This document shows, one piece after another, positions 26,180-35,463 of a DNA stretch of 64,000 nucleotides. The DNA lies in the NCBI GenBank assembly GCA_043770095.1, contig JAYVIR010000002.1:1-64000 (forward strand), given 5' to 3'. Position 1 is the stretch's first letter; the number at the start of each line of letters is the position of its first letter. The position numbers and the translations under genes are program-made. The notes beneath the pieces were generated by a model. That model did not search any database, was not told the DNA's origin, and was given only the letters and a program-made list of their open reading frames with translations. This DNA is from JBGSUZ01 sp043770095. GTDB lineage: Bacteria; Bacillota; Clostridia; Peptostreptococcales; Acidaminobacteraceae.

Positions 26180-27085
26180 TCACGTCAAAATTTTGACAAC
26201 CAGCGGAATGGTAAACACGCTGAGTAGCGTCGAAATATAAATCAACTTAGCCGCCAATTGATAATCGCTGCCATATTTAGAGGCAATGATTGCCGTATTG
26301 GCCGCCGCTGGCATAGAAGCAATAAGAACCGGCACATTGAGAAGCATGCCTTCAACACCAAAAAGTCTAAGGACTAACCATACAGACACCGGTTGAACAA
26401 TCAGGCGAATGCCTGAAATCGCAAACACCTTCCATTCTGTGAGAATGCTTCGCATCTCGGTTTGAGCCAAAATAAACCCAATAAACATCATGGAGAGCGG
26501 GGTTGTCGTATCACCAATCATTTTGAGCGTTTGAGCGATTGGCTTTGGCAGTTCAATTGAAAAGGCAAACAAGAAGAAGCCGATAAATACAGCCACCAGT
26601 CCTGGGTTTAAAAATCCTTTTCGTTTCTCGTTGTGATCACTGTTTCGATTCATGAGAAACACACCATAACTCCAAACAAGAACCGAAAAACTCAAGTTAT
26701 AAACCGCCGTGTAAAAAACACCCTGCGCGCCAAAAACTACCTGAACCACAGGATAACCCATGTACCCGACATTAGAAAATAAAAGGACATATTCAAAAAC
26801 ATCTCTTTCTTTTCCGTGCACGCGCAGCAATTTCGAAAAGAATTTCGCACTAACTGCAAATCCTGCATAGACGCCAAAGCTTAACACAACAAAAATACCA
26901 CTCGTCCTTAGCATTTCCATCGAGAAGGATTGGTTCATAGAGACAATCAAAAATGCGGGCAAAGCAATGTTAATGACGAGTCCGCCAATTTCACGATTGA
27001 TCGCATCGGTAACTATATTGAGTTTACGCACCGCATACCCAACAACTATCAATAAAAACAAAACCAAAACCTGCTGAAATACCAC
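26180..27085 (-). CDS. AEC (auxin efflux carrier) family permease
   Basis: A 301-residue membrane protein with about ten hydrophobic segments in two halves of five, as in the AEC/bile-acid-transporter fold. Typical features are the first helix VLVLFLLIVVGYAVRKL, NIALPAFLIVSMNQSF, FSNVGYMGYPVVQ in the fourth helix and MPAAANTAIIASKYG near the C terminus. Bacterial members export or exchange small carboxylates such as malate; the substrate here is not known. The start is GTG with AGGAGGTAG upstream, 13 bases after the gene that follows it in numbering. Confidence 0.9.
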   Translation of the reverse strand: MVFQQVLVLFLLIVVGYAVRKLNIVTDAINREIGGLVINIALPAFLIVSMNQSFSMEMLRTSGIFVVLSFGVYAGFAVSAKFFSKLLRVHGKERDVFEYVLLFSNVGYMGYPVVQVVFGAQGVFYTAVYNLSFSVLVWSYGVFLMNRNSDHNEKRKGFLNPGLVAVFIGFFLFAFSIELPKPIAQTLKMIGDTTTPLSMMFIGFILAQTEMRSILTEWKVFAISGIRLIVQPVSVWLVLRLFGVEGMLLNVPVLIASMPAAANTAIIASKYGSDYQLAAKLIYISTLLSVFTIPLVVKILT

Positions 27086-27098
27086 TTAAGTCTACCTC

Positions 27099-28331
27099 CT
27101 ACGGCTTGGAGTCGTCTAAATACTCATAAATATTTCCGTAGCCGCTGGTTACGAATTCGTATAAAATCGATTGATCTGCTGTCATCTCTCCAATTTTTGC
27201 TAGGCAGCCTTCAAAAGCTTGCCCTAAGTCAATTTCAATATAATCAAGCGTTTCTAAAGAAAATGAAGACACCACAAGCTGTTCTTCATCCGTGATATAG
27301 TAATTGGCATAGACATCATCGCTCAAATAATAAACCGCTCGGTCAACGTGATCGTTGTCGGTATTAAACTGAGTAAACAAATCCCCTGCGCCATGCGTAT
27401 TGATCAGCATTTCGGGGTGAAGTTCCTCAAATAGTTCGTTAAATTCACCATTAAGGATTTCGTAAACAGCAATATGTTCACGCTTTCTAAGCTGAAAAGA
27501 AGCCTCATAAGCTGAAATATTCATAACCGTTTCAATTTGAATGCCAACAATGGTTCTGCCTCTTAGCGTGTCCGCAATTTGAAAACGCAAATACAAGAGT
27601 TTATAGCGATTGTAGTAGTCAATTAACGTCTCGCATCGATAGGTTTTAAGACCGCTTACCCCTACTACAGCTTCATCTTCCAACCTAAAAATTGTATTCT
27701 TTAAAAGCGTGCCCGGCGAAGTCACTTCTTGATGCCAAGCGCTTGGAACAGCCACATCTGAAAGATACTCAAATCCTTTATGGTCTAGCCCGGTGAGGCG
27801 CATTATCCCGTAATTGAGGCACTGGTAATCGCTTCCCGCGCGCGGTCCCACCAGATCAAGAATCGCTCGAAACTGAGCCTCATCCAATTGGATCGGCTCG
27901 AGGAGTTCTGGGAAAATAGGCAGCAAATCATATTCCGCATGCATCGTCTTTAAATCAATTTGATATGCCTCATAGATTAAATAACGATACTGCTCATAAG
28001 TCAGCGGCACAAATACCCCGCCTAGTCCGCCTGTGACCTTCGAAATTTCTTGCTCAATGTGTGCCTCAGATTCATCTACAAAAAGTTGGTACCCATCGAT
28101 TCCATATTCTTCATAGTCCAAATGAATCACCTGAGTCAGGTGTTGTTTTTGTTCATTTAAATAATGTGCTACCACGCCAACCACGCCCATTAGACGTGTT
28201 GTGGTCGCCTCAGCTCTAATGAAAGTCATCCGTGGTGGCAAGACTGGCGCTTTAAAAACTTTACCTTTAGCCGCCATGCCGATGCCACCCGATTTTCCCC
28301 CTTGAAGTACCTTAAAATTTCTATTGTTCAA
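27099..28331 (-). CDS. Unrecognised 410-residue protein
   Basis: I do not recognise this family. It is a soluble-looking protein of 410 residues with no signal peptide, membrane segment or nucleotide-binding motif. It is acidic and rich in Tyr, Glu and Leu. Conserved-looking stretches include GGLGGVFVPLTYEQYRYLIY (about 105-124) and NTHGAGDLFTQFN (about 315). It starts at TTG (28331) with GGAG 8 bases upstream and is followed after 13 bases by the AEC permease gene, so the two probably form one transcript. Coding is certain from length, ribosome site and codon use. Confidence 0.7.
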   Translation of the reverse strand: MNNRNFKVLQGGKSGGIGMAAKGKVFKAPVLPPRMTFIRAEATTTRLMGVVGVVAHYLNEQKQHLTQVIHLDYEEYGIDGYQLFVDESEAHIEQEISKVTGGLGGVFVPLTYEQYRYLIYEAYQIDLKTMHAEYDLLPIFPELLEPIQLDEAQFRAILDLVGPRAGSDYQCLNYGIMRLTGLDHKGFEYLSDVAVPSAWHQEVTSPGTLLKNTIFRLEDEAVVGVSGLKTYRCETLIDYYNRYKLLYLRFQIADTLRGRTIVGIQIETVMNISAYEASFQLRKREHIAVYEILNGEFNELFEELHPEMLINTHGAGDLFTQFNTDNDHVDRAVYYLSDDVYANYYITDEEQLVVSSFSLETLDYIEIDLGQAFEGCLAKIGEMTADQSILYEFVTSGYGNIYEYLDDSKP

Positions 28332-28377
28332 AATGTCATCTCCAACTTCTATTTATACTAAACCCAATCAAATTGAC

Positions 28378-30054
28378 TTATTTTAATATTTTTTCCAAAA
28401 TTTCTTTTTTAAGTGCCTCTAACTTCGAAACAGACGCTGCCATCGACTCCGATTTAACCCCAATATAGAGTTTGATTTTCGGCTCCGTTCCAGAAGGTCT
28501 AATCGCAAACCAAGACCCGTCCACCATCATAAATTTAAGCACATCCGATTTAGGAAGTCCCGTTTCGTCGTTTGCATAATCAATCATTCGTTCCACAGCT
28601 ATACCTGCAACCGATTGAACGCCAGCAGTTCTCGCAAAAGTCATCATGGCCGCTATTTCTTCCATGCCCGCTTTTCCTTTTTTGCCGATGGAAACCAAGT
28701 CTTCTAAATAGTAGCCATGCATTTGATAGAGTGCCTCTAATCGTTCAAGCAAACTCTCGCCCTTAGATTGATAGTGCAAAATCATCTCCATAATCAAGAG
28801 TGACGCAATAACCGCATCCTTGTCTCTCACGTCTGTGCCAACCAAATAGCCATAACTTTCTTCATAACCAAAGAAGAAATCTTTAGACCCATCTTCAAAC
28901 TGGCGAATCTTGTCACCGATGAATTTAAAGCCCGTCAGTGTGCTAATAACCTCTACACCTTTTGCTTTAGCAACATCAGCGCCAAATCTTGAAGTCACGA
29001 TTGTGTCAATGACCACTGGTTTTTTAGGCATTATAGGCGTATGTTCAAAAAGATAATCCAGAAGGAGTGCACCCGTCTGATTGCCCGTCAATCTTTCATA
29101 AACGCCGCTTTTATTTCTCACCAAAACGCCGACTCTGTCGCAGTCCGGATCCGTTGCGATTACAGCAAGCGCATTGTTTTTTTGTGCGTATTCCACGCCG
29201 AGTTCAAACGCTTTGACCTCTTCAGGATTTGGGTAAGAGACCGTTGGAAATTCTCCATTTGGAATCATCTGTTCGAGAACTTCAACAAGACCCGTATAGC
29301 CAAGTTCTTTAGCAATGAGCGTGACCGGTCTTCCGCCAGTTCCGTGAAGCGGTGTATAAACGATGGCATGCTCTTTCATCGCTTTAAAGATTCCAGGCTG
29401 TCTCAATTTTGCCTTTACGCCCTTCATATAGGCTAAGTCTACGGAATAATCCACAATTTCAAGGAGTTCAAGCGCTAAAGCTTCATCTTCTGTGAAATTT
29501 TTAACCATAGAAACGTCTGATATTTTATCCACTTGCGCGATGACTTGATCGGCATATTCAGGCAGGAGCTGGCAGCCATCTTCGCCATAAATTTTATAGC
29601 CGTTGTATTCAGGCGGATTGTGACTGGCAGTGATGACAATCCCCGCATTGGCTTTAAGGAGCCTAACCGCGAACGACAATTCTGGCGTGGTTCTTAAGTC
29701 TTCAAATAAATAAGCCTTAATGCCATTGGCCGCCATAACCAGCGCCGCTGTCTGTGCAAAAACTTTTGATTTTCGTCTTGAGTCATGTGCAATGACAATA
29801 GATTTTCGACCTTCGCCGTGACGTCTGATATAATTGGCAAAGCCCTGAGAGGCCATTTGAATGACATAATTGTTCATTCTATTCGTTCCTGCACCAATCA
29901 CACCGCGCATCCCACCCGTTCCGAATTCTAGAGAGCGGTAAAATCGATCCTCAATCTCCATTAAGTTGCCATCTATTTCGCTTAACTCTTCCTTTGTCGC
30001 CTCATCAATTAGCGGATGATTCAACCATTTTTCATATGCTTTCATGTAATCCAT
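28378..30054 (-). CDS. pgcA: Phosphoglucomutase / phosphomannomutase
   Basis: A 558-residue alpha-phosphohexomutase of the PgcA type, converting glucose 6-phosphate and glucose 1-phosphate. The catalytic serine loop GIVITASHNPPEYNGYK, the metal loop DPDCDRVGV, the sugar-specificity loop FGYEESYGYLVG and the phosphate-binding RPSGTEPKIKLY are all intact. Typical length. It feeds glucose 1-phosphate to UDP-glucose and so to GalE/GalT and wall polymers. ATG with GGGGGTG upstream. Confidence 0.95.
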   Translation of the reverse strand: MDYMKAYEKWLNHPLIDEATKEELSEIDGNLMEIEDRFYRSLEFGTGGMRGVIGAGTNRMNNYVIQMASQGFANYIRRHGEGRKSIVIAHDSRRKSKVFAQTAALVMAANGIKAYLFEDLRTTPELSFAVRLLKANAGIVITASHNPPEYNGYKIYGEDGCQLLPEYADQVIAQVDKISDVSMVKNFTEDEALALELLEIVDYSVDLAYMKGVKAKLRQPGIFKAMKEHAIVYTPLHGTGGRPVTLIAKELGYTGLVEVLEQMIPNGEFPTVSYPNPEEVKAFELGVEYAQKNNALAVIATDPDCDRVGVLVRNKSGVYERLTGNQTGALLLDYLFEHTPIMPKKPVVIDTIVTSRFGADVAKAKGVEVISTLTGFKFIGDKIRQFEDGSKDFFFGYEESYGYLVGTDVRDKDAVIASLLIMEMILHYQSKGESLLERLEALYQMHGYYLEDLVSIGKKGKAGMEEIAAMMTFARTAGVQSVAGIAVERMIDYANDETGLPKSDVLKFMMVDGSWFAIRPSGTEPKIKLYIGVKSESMAASVSKLEALKKEILEKILK

Positions 30055-30073
30055 AGTGCACCCCCGAAGTCAC

Positions 30074-30418
30074 TTATATATGTATCAAAACGTCTAATAA
30101 CGTATATGCCAATTCATCTACAATATAATTTTGATAAAGTGTCGTTTGTTTAAAAACCTTTGGCAATAATTTAATCCGATTTTCATGCTCTTCTCTTTTA
30201 AAAGGTTTGTTCTCAAGTTCATAACACACCTTTTGCATAAATTCATTGTCCTTGAATATTTCGTATCTGTCAATATCCAAACCCGCAGCTACATGCTCAA
30301 TTAGAGCTAAAACTGCATCCCTATAATCCGCTTCTGGCGGCAATTTTAGCAAACTGAAAAATTTTGGAAGAATCTGTTCAAATAACAGGCGTTTTGGGTC
30401 GCGATCAGGTAAGCCCAT
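30074..30418 (-). CDS. Unrecognised small acidic helical protein
   Basis: A 114-residue, mostly helical soluble protein, no recognised motif. It begins MGLPDRDPKRLLFEQILPKF and ends YIVDELAYTLLDVLIHI. ATG with GGAGGTGG upstream; it starts right after the patatin stop and lies 20 bases before pgcA, so it is part of that transcript. The function is unknown. Confidence 0.65.
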   Translation of the reverse strand: MGLPDRDPKRLLFEQILPKFFSLLKLPPEADYRDAVLALIEHVAAGLDIDRYEIFKDNEFMQKVCYELENKPFKREEHENRIKLLPKVFKQTTLYQNYIVDELAYTLLDVLIHI

Positions 30419-30421
30419 GAG

Positions 30422-31294
30422 CTAAGCCACCTCCGCAATACCCTCTTCGCTAAATTGAGTGAGTAGATTGAAATAGTAAGTTTGATCCAATTTGGCGTCT
30501 AGATAATATTTTTGACCAATAAGGCCTTTGAATATCTTCATCGTATCATAATAACCCATCTGGATGTTTCTACGAGCTGTTCCAGGCAATAGTTCCATTG
30601 TTTTTCCTAGTGGCGCAGAGGGTCTGATTTGCGTTATCTTTACATTGTCCTTATTTTGAACCTTCTGCTTAAGTCCCGAACCATTTAGCTCGATGGTAAT
30701 AATTTCTTTGAACCCACGGGCAACCAATAGATTAATCGGCAAATTATCATAAAACCCACCATCGATATATATTTTCCCATCAATTCTATCTAATTTAAAG
30801 ATTGGCAAATTGGCTGACGCAATCAAATATTCGGCCATTTGTCCAACAGGGATATCTTCTTTATAGATTTGAAACGGCTTAAAGTCACTGAGAGAAACCG
30901 TCGCAAATCCAAATATTTTAGGTGACTGGCGAATCATGTCTTCTTTCAAATGGGTCGAAATTATATTTCTAAGGGGTGTTATGTCTAACCCGCCCTGCCC
31001 AATCATCTTTCTTAAACTCGCCATCACTTTATTAAAATCCTTGCCTTCCAAATCCATTTTGATAATCTTTTCAAGCAGGTGATCATCACCGGTCACGATT
31101 CGATTCGGGTGCATATTATACCAAAGATCATAAGCTATATCAAAGTCGTCTTGAATAAAAAAAGCACCATTCAAAGCACCAATAGAAGTTCCCGCAATGC
31201 CATCAAACGGAATTCCTAATTCTCTAAGTGCTTTCCAAGCGCCAATTTGATAAGAACCTCTAGCGCCACCGCCTTCTAAAACAATTCCATACAT
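30422..31294 (-). CDS. Patatin-like phospholipase
   Basis: A 290-residue patatin-type lipid acyl hydrolase. Oxyanion loop GGGARGSYQIGAW at residue 8, nucleophile elbow GTSIGALNG, and the second catalytic residue of the Ser-Asp dyad in DGGFYDNLPI, are all seen. The ATG at 31294 follows GGGAGGC and gives the usual YGIVLEGGGARG start. No signal peptide: it should act on the inner membrane side. Substrate unknown. Confidence 0.92.
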   Translation of the reverse strand: MYGIVLEGGGARGSYQIGAWKALRELGIPFDGIAGTSIGALNGAFFIQDDFDIAYDLWYNMHPNRIVTGDDHLLEKIIKMDLEGKDFNKVMASLRKMIGQGGLDITPLRNIISTHLKEDMIRQSPKIFGFATVSLSDFKPFQIYKEDIPVGQMAEYLIASANLPIFKLDRIDGKIYIDGGFYDNLPINLLVARGFKEIITIELNGSGLKQKVQNKDNVKITQIRPSAPLGKTMELLPGTARRNIQMGYYDTMKIFKGLIGQKYYLDAKLDQTYYFNLLTQFSEEGIAEVA

Positions 31295-31320
31295 GAGACG
31301 CCTCCCTTCCATATACTTAT

Positions 31321-31349
31321 ATTCTATGCCTTAAGATACCCGATTACAA
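31321..31349 (-). promoter_or_regulatory. Promoter of the patatin operon
   Basis: Minus strand TTGTAA (31344-31349), 17 bases, TAGAAT (31321-31326), 27 bases before the patatin start. Confidence 0.6.
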
Positions 31350-31381
31350 ACTGTATTACTCACAAAGCATCAAAACAATAA

Positions 31382-31419
31382 AAAATCCCACGGCGATTGC
31401 GATCTGCTCGTGGGATTTT
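31382..31419 (-). terminator. Terminator of fabZ
   Basis: The 11-bp perfect stem AAAATCCCACG/CGTGGGATTTT is followed on the minus strand by a T-run. Confidence 0.9.
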
Positions 31420-31438
31420 CAAATTTTCGGCGTATTTA

Positions 31439-31882
31439 TTAGGCATCAATTAAAGCAAACATCAAACTACCCTTACAGGCAACCTCGCCATTTACCGTCG
31501 CAAGAGCCGTTCCTTTTCCAATGCCTCTTCTCAGAGAATCAATGGTTACCTCAAGTCTTAAAACATCGCCAGGGACAACTTGTCTTTTAAATCTAACGTC
31601 ATCAATCCCAGCAAATACAGCTAATTTCCCTTGATTCGCAGGTTCACTCATAAGCGCAACAGCACCTACTTGTGCAAGTGCTTCAACAATTAGAACGCCA
31701 GGCATCAAAGGCTTTCCTGGGAAATGTCCTTGAAACATCGGTTCATTCATGCTGACACATTTAATGCCCACAGCCGACTGCGAAGGCACGACGCTTTCAA
31801 TTCGGTCAACCAGTAAGAACGGATAGCGATGTGGAATCAATGCCATAATTTCTTCAATTTTAAGACTTGTTGACTCTTGCAT
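31439..31882 (-). CDS. fabZ: 3-hydroxyacyl-ACP dehydratase FabZ
   Basis: A 147-residue hot-dog fold dehydratase of type II fatty acid synthesis. IMALIPHRYPFLLVDRI at the N terminus and FQGHFPGKPLMPGVLIVEAL, which holds the catalytic His and, further on, the conserved Glu, are diagnostic. Start ATG with GAGGTG upstream. It stands alone, after the flagellar rod genes, the same neighbour relation as in B. subtilis. Confidence 0.96.
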   Translation of the reverse strand: MQESTSLKIEEIMALIPHRYPFLLVDRIESVVPSQSAVGIKCVSMNEPMFQGHFPGKPLMPGVLIVEALAQVGAVALMSEPANQGKLAVFAGIDDVRFKRQVVPGDVLRLEVTIDSLRRGIGKGTALATVNGEVACKGSLMFALIDA

Positions 31883-31913
31883 AATTTAGCACCTCGTATT
31901 AATATTTGATACT

Positions 31914-31942
31914 ATTATATAATAGAAAAGAACCCCTTTGCA
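31914..31942 (-). promoter_or_regulatory. Possible fabZ promoter
   Basis: TATAAT (31914-31919, minus strand) with a -35-like TTGCAA 18 bases upstream, which overlaps the terminator of the preceding gene. Confidence 0.4.
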
Positions 31943-31951
31943 AGGGGTTCT
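31929..31951 (-). terminator. Terminator of the mbl-flhO-flhP-rod gene group
   Basis: The 10-bp perfect stem AGAACCCCTT/AAGGGGTTCT with a 3-base loop is followed by TTCT on the minus strand; the T-run is short. Confidence 0.75.
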
Positions 31952-31961
31952 CGATATGACG

Positions 31962-32375
31962 TTATTTTTTTTCATCGACAACAGGTGCAGCAGGCTGCTC
32001 TGTGGCATCTGAATATTTTTTAAGCTGCGAATACATCATTTTTGCAATTCCCATGCCGCCGCCTGTAGAAACTTTTTTAGAAAGTTCCTCGTCGCGCATG
32101 TCTTCAAAAATACCACGGCCAAAACTTTTTTCGACAAATCCGTCATCTTCGTCAGACGCAGAAGCACTACGCATCGTTTTAAACATCATATTGACAAAAA
32201 TGGATTCAAAATCTGCACATACTTTCTTTAAAGCTTCATCATCTTTGCTGCTTTGAGCTTTTAGAAGTGCCTTTTGGAAGCCTTCGGCTTGATTGACAGT
32301 CTTGTTAACATTGGCTGCTTGCGAGCTATTTGCGGCTGGTGCCGTCACGTTGCTAATGCCACTTGCCGTACTCAT
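31962..32375 (-). CDS. FlgJ-like flagellar rod-assembly protein (rod-binding domain only)
   Basis: A 137-residue protein. About residues 45-115 match the rod-binding domain of FlgJ (LKKVCADFESIFVNMMFKTM, FGRGIFEDMRDEELSKKV, GMGIAKMMYSQL). The muramidase domain of proteobacterial FlgJ is absent, as is common in Firmicutes. The N terminus is Ala/Ser/Asn-rich and the C terminus Pro/Lys-rich. ATG 32375 chosen because GGGGTG is 6 bases upstream. It ends the flhO-flhP group. Confidence 0.88.
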   Translation of the reverse strand: MSTASGISNVTAPAANSSQAANVNKTVNQAEGFQKALLKAQSSKDDEALKKVCADFESIFVNMMFKTMRSASASDEDDGFVEKSFGRGIFEDMRDEELSKKVSTGGGMGIAKMMYSQLKKYSDATEQPAAPVVDEKK

Positions 32376-32403
32376 CATTAACACCCCGTTTTATAAGTTC
32401 AAT

Positions 32404-33195
32404 TTATCGTTTTAAGTTTGCAGCCAATTCCAAAATTTTATCAGCTGTTTGAATGGTTTTAGAATTAAGCTCATAAGCTCTTTGCGCAGAAATCATTTGA
32501 ATCATTTCGTCGACCACTTGCACGTTCGAACTTTCAAGGAACCCCTGCCAAGTTTCGCCTGCATCGCCCGCTACACCGTCAATTGGGTCTCCAGAAGCGG
32601 CAGATTTTGCATAAAGGTTTGTGCCTTGCGCTTCTAGGCCCGCAGGATTCGTAAATCTGACGACTTTTAACGAACCAAGTGCTTCCTCAGTTTCAGCGCC
32701 TTTTCTTTTAACGGAAACAGAGCCATCTTTGCCAATGATCATTTTGTCCAAATCTGCACCCAAAACAAGATTTCCATCAGTGCCTTGAACCGCATAGCCG
32801 TCAGTCGTTACCAAAGAAGAGACGCCAGCATTCACTGAAAGTTTAAAGGCGCCATCTTTAGTATAGCGCTCTCTGCCCATCCCGTCTTTGATGACAAAAA
32901 ATCCATCTCCATTTAACGCGACATCAAACGGGTTTTCTGTTTGTTCCAAACTGCCCGTTGTAAAAGTTCTAGTCGTAGCCGTTGGCATAACGCCGTGTCC
33001 AACTTCAAGTGGCACTGGTTTCCCTTGACCGTCTTTAAAATCAGTTTGCGCTATTTTTTCATACATTAAATCCTTGAATTCAACTCTTTGCTTTTTAAAA
33101 CCAAAAGTGCTTACGTTTGCCAAGTTATTTCCAATTGTGTCTATTTTAAGTTGTAAGCCTTTCATTCCTGATGCTGCGGACCACATTGCTTTCAT
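32404..33195 (-). CDS. flhP: Flagellar basal-body rod protein (FlgG/FlhP family)
   Basis: A 263-residue distal-rod type protein. N-terminal rod signature WSAASGMKGLQLKIDTIGNN followed by LANVSTFGFKK; C-terminal SNVQVVDEMIQMISAQRAYE and SKTIQTADKILELAANLKR. The middle has GDGFFVIKDG typical of FlgG/FlgF. It matches FlhP of the Bacillus mbl-flhO-flhP cluster. ATG after AAGGGGGTAAC. Confidence 0.93.
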   Translation of the reverse strand: MKAMWSAASGMKGLQLKIDTIGNNLANVSTFGFKKQRVEFKDLMYEKIAQTDFKDGQGKPVPLEVGHGVMPTATTRTFTTGSLEQTENPFDVALNGDGFFVIKDGMGRERYTKDGAFKLSVNAGVSSLVTTDGYAVQGTDGNLVLGADLDKMIIGKDGSVSVKRKGAETEEALGSLKVVRFTNPAGLEAQGTNLYAKSAASGDPIDGVAGDAGETWQGFLESSNVQVVDEMIQMISAQRAYELNSKTIQTADKILELAANLKR

Positions 33196-33211
33196 GACGT
33201 TACCCCCTTAC

Positions 33212-34288
33212 TTATCTCACCGTACCGACTTCAGTTACAGCTTTTGTTAATGTCTCGTCAAATGTTCTAATCAATTTTTGACCACTCTCATAATCTCTTT
33301 GAACATTAATCATTTTAATCATTTCCGTAATCGCGTCTACATTGGATTGTTCGATACTGCCTTGTACCACTTGACCTTCAAACGGAACTTGTTTTCCTTT
33401 CGGTTCTGTTGAATAGTCATAAAAAGAGCCGCCAATTTTTCTGAGATCGCCCTTATTGGTGAAATTAACTATTTTAAGTTTGTCTACGATTTGAGAGCCC
33501 GCTGTGATTTCACCAAATTCATTGACTATAATCTTATCATCCGCAAGTGTAATGTCACCTTTAAATCCTTGAACCAAGTATCCCTCAGAGGTAACCAACT
33601 GTTTTTGTTCATTAAGATCAAATGCGCCATTACGCGTATATCTTAATCCAAACGGCGTTTTGACCTCTATAAACCCATCACCTTTTAGAGCGAAGTCTAA
33701 AGGTCCACCAGCAGGAGTAATCGTCCCTTGGGTAAAATCAGTCACCAATCGGGTCGATTTAATGCCAGAACCCATTGTACCAATAACATCCTTTGGTGCA
33801 AGGTATACTAGTTGGTCAACCGTTTGACCCGCCACTTGAACTTGACCTTGCTCTGTGATTTTGTAATCTTGAGTCCCAACAAAAATTGGACCATTTTGAC
33901 CAAGAACTTTATCACCTAAACCAACGTCCTTAGATTTGTCGCTATTGTAATAATAAGTGCTCAAAAACCCTTTTTCATCGACTGAAAATTTGACCGCTTT
34001 ATTATAGCTCACGCCTGATTCATTCTGAATTCTAAAAAAGCCGCCTTTTGTCGTAAGTGAATAGTCTTTAGGACCGTCTTGCTGAACCGTAATACCCGCA
34101 AAAGCAGGATCATAATTTGTCTTTGAACCATTATATTTGGTTATTAAAATGTCATTAAAGGACTCTTGCTGGATTTCATCTTTCTTAAATCCGGTAGAAT
34201 CAACGTTGGCAATATTATTACCAATCGCATCTAACAATTTTTGATTTGCATTTAATTGTGTTGCAGATATATATAAACCTCTAATCAT
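33212..34288 (-). CDS. flhO: Flagellar hook-basal body protein (FlgF/FlhO family)
   Basis: A 358-residue rod protein. N terminus MIRGLYISATQLNANQ, then LDAIGNNIANVDSTGFKK; C terminus SNVDAITEMIKMINVQRDYE. It corresponds to FlhO/FlgF. The ATG at 34288 follows AGAGGTGACTGCT. The extra length over FlgG lies in the middle (about 85-200). Sits 16 bases before flhP, after mbl. Confidence 0.92.
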   Translation of the reverse strand: MIRGLYISATQLNANQKLLDAIGNNIANVDSTGFKKDEIQQESFNDILITKYNGSKTNYDPAFAGITVQQDGPKDYSLTTKGGFFRIQNESGVSYNKAVKFSVDEKGFLSTYYYNSDKSKDVGLGDKVLGQNGPIFVGTQDYKITEQGQVQVAGQTVDQLVYLAPKDVIGTMGSGIKSTRLVTDFTQGTITPAGGPLDFALKGDGFIEVKTPFGLRYTRNGAFDLNEQKQLVTSEGYLVQGFKGDITLADDKIIVNEFGEITAGSQIVDKLKIVNFTNKGDLRKIGGSFYDYSTEPKGKQVPFEGQVVQGSIEQSNVDAITEMIKMINVQRDYESGQKLIRTFDETLTKAVTEVGTVR

Positions 34289-34355
34289 AGCAGTCACCTC
34301 TTTCTATTCTCTGTACGTTATCGGCTCAGCAGAGCTTTTACTTTAGGCTAAAACG

Positions 34356-34386
34356 TAAAAAAGCTCTCAATAATAATGAGAGCTCT
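34356..34386 (-). terminator. Terminator-like hairpin after mbl
   Basis: AGCTCTCA/TGAGAGCT (34362-34369 and 34377-34384) followed by TTTTTT on the minus strand. It separates mbl from flhO. Confidence 0.85.
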
Positions 34387-34426
34387 GGATGTTAAACAAA
34401 TTGTATTTTTATAGTGGATGACAGGC

Positions 34427-35446
34427 CTATCGTCTGCCTCGGCTTGGAGAACTTTTTTCATAAATATCAAGGTGATCCAGTGACATTCCAGTGCCTTTAG
34501 CAACACAAGAAACGGCATCTTCTGCAATATAAGTCGGAATACCTGTGCGTTTTTCAAGCAAACGGTCAAGACCGAAGAGCAAAGAACCGCCACCCGTCAT
34601 TACAATGCCTCTAGAACTGATGTCTGACGCTAATTCAGGCGGTGTTTTTTCAAGCACGGCATGTACCGCGTCACTAATCGCGTTAACAGGTTCTTTTAGG
34701 GCGTCGAGCATTTCTTCGCTGCTGACTGTAATGTTCTTTGGAAGACCCGTAATAAGGTCTCTGCCACGACAATCCATTGTTACTGGCTTCGGTCTTGGAG
34801 AAGCCGTGCCTATATTAATTTTTAACTCTTCAGCCGTTCTTTCGCCGATGAGGAGATTATGTGCTTTTCTCATATACTTGATAATAGCCTCGTCAAATTT
34901 ATCCCCAGCAACTTTAATAGATTTGCTGACAACAATGCCACCAAGAGCAATTACCGCAATATCAGCAGTACCGCCACCGATATCGATGACCATATTGCCA
35001 TCTGGTTTCGTTATATCCAAACCCGCGCCAATAGCCGCTGCAATTGGTTCTTCAATCAAATATGTTTTTCCGCCGCCAGCTTCAGTGGTTGCGTCAATAA
35101 CCGCTCTTTTTTCAACTTCTGTGACGCCGCTTGGCACGCAAACGATGATCTTAGGCTTTATGAATCTTCTTTTTCCACATGTTTTATCAATAAAATGTCT
35201 GAGCATTTTTTCAGTCACTTCATAATCTGAAATGACACCTTCTTTAAGAGGTCTGATGGCTACAATATTTCCAGGTGTTCTGCCTAGCATTTTTCTAGCT
35301 TCTGCACCAACAGAAAGTACTTGGCCAGTAACTTGATCTATTGCAACTACTGATGGCTCCTGAAGGACAATGCCTTTTCCTTTGATATATACCAATACGC
35401 TTGCCGTACCCAAATCGATTCCAATTTCTTGACCTAATCCAAACAT
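34427..35446 (-). CDS. mbl: Rod-shape actin homologue MreB/Mbl
   Basis: A 339-residue bacterial actin that organises lateral wall synthesis. The actin phosphate loops are seen: IGIDLGTASVLVYIKGKG at the N terminus and MVIDIGGGTADIAVIALGG in the middle; also EEPIAAAIGAG and GIVMTGGGSLLFGLDRLL. Its place between murA and flhO-flhP points to Mbl rather than MreB, but the protein alone does not decide. ATG, 17 bases after murA. Confidence 0.94.
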   Translation of the reverse strand: MFGLGQEIGIDLGTASVLVYIKGKGIVLQEPSVVAIDQVTGQVLSVGAEARKMLGRTPGNIVAIRPLKEGVISDYEVTEKMLRHFIDKTCGKRRFIKPKIIVCVPSGVTEVEKRAVIDATTEAGGGKTYLIEEPIAAAIGAGLDITKPDGNMVIDIGGGTADIAVIALGGIVVSKSIKVAGDKFDEAIIKYMRKAHNLLIGERTAEELKINIGTASPRPKPVTMDCRGRDLITGLPKNITVSSEEMLDALKEPVNAISDAVHAVLEKTPPELASDISSRGIVMTGGGSLLFGLDRLLEKRTGIPTYIAEDAVSCVAKGTGMSLDHLDIYEKSSPSRGRR

Positions 35447-35463
35447 GCTTTTCTCCCCTCGGT

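Noticed and set aside
34545..35225. 226-codon open frame on the plus strand
   Set aside because: Lies wholly opposite mbl, whose actin motifs are clear; no ribosome site and the translation is low-complexity.
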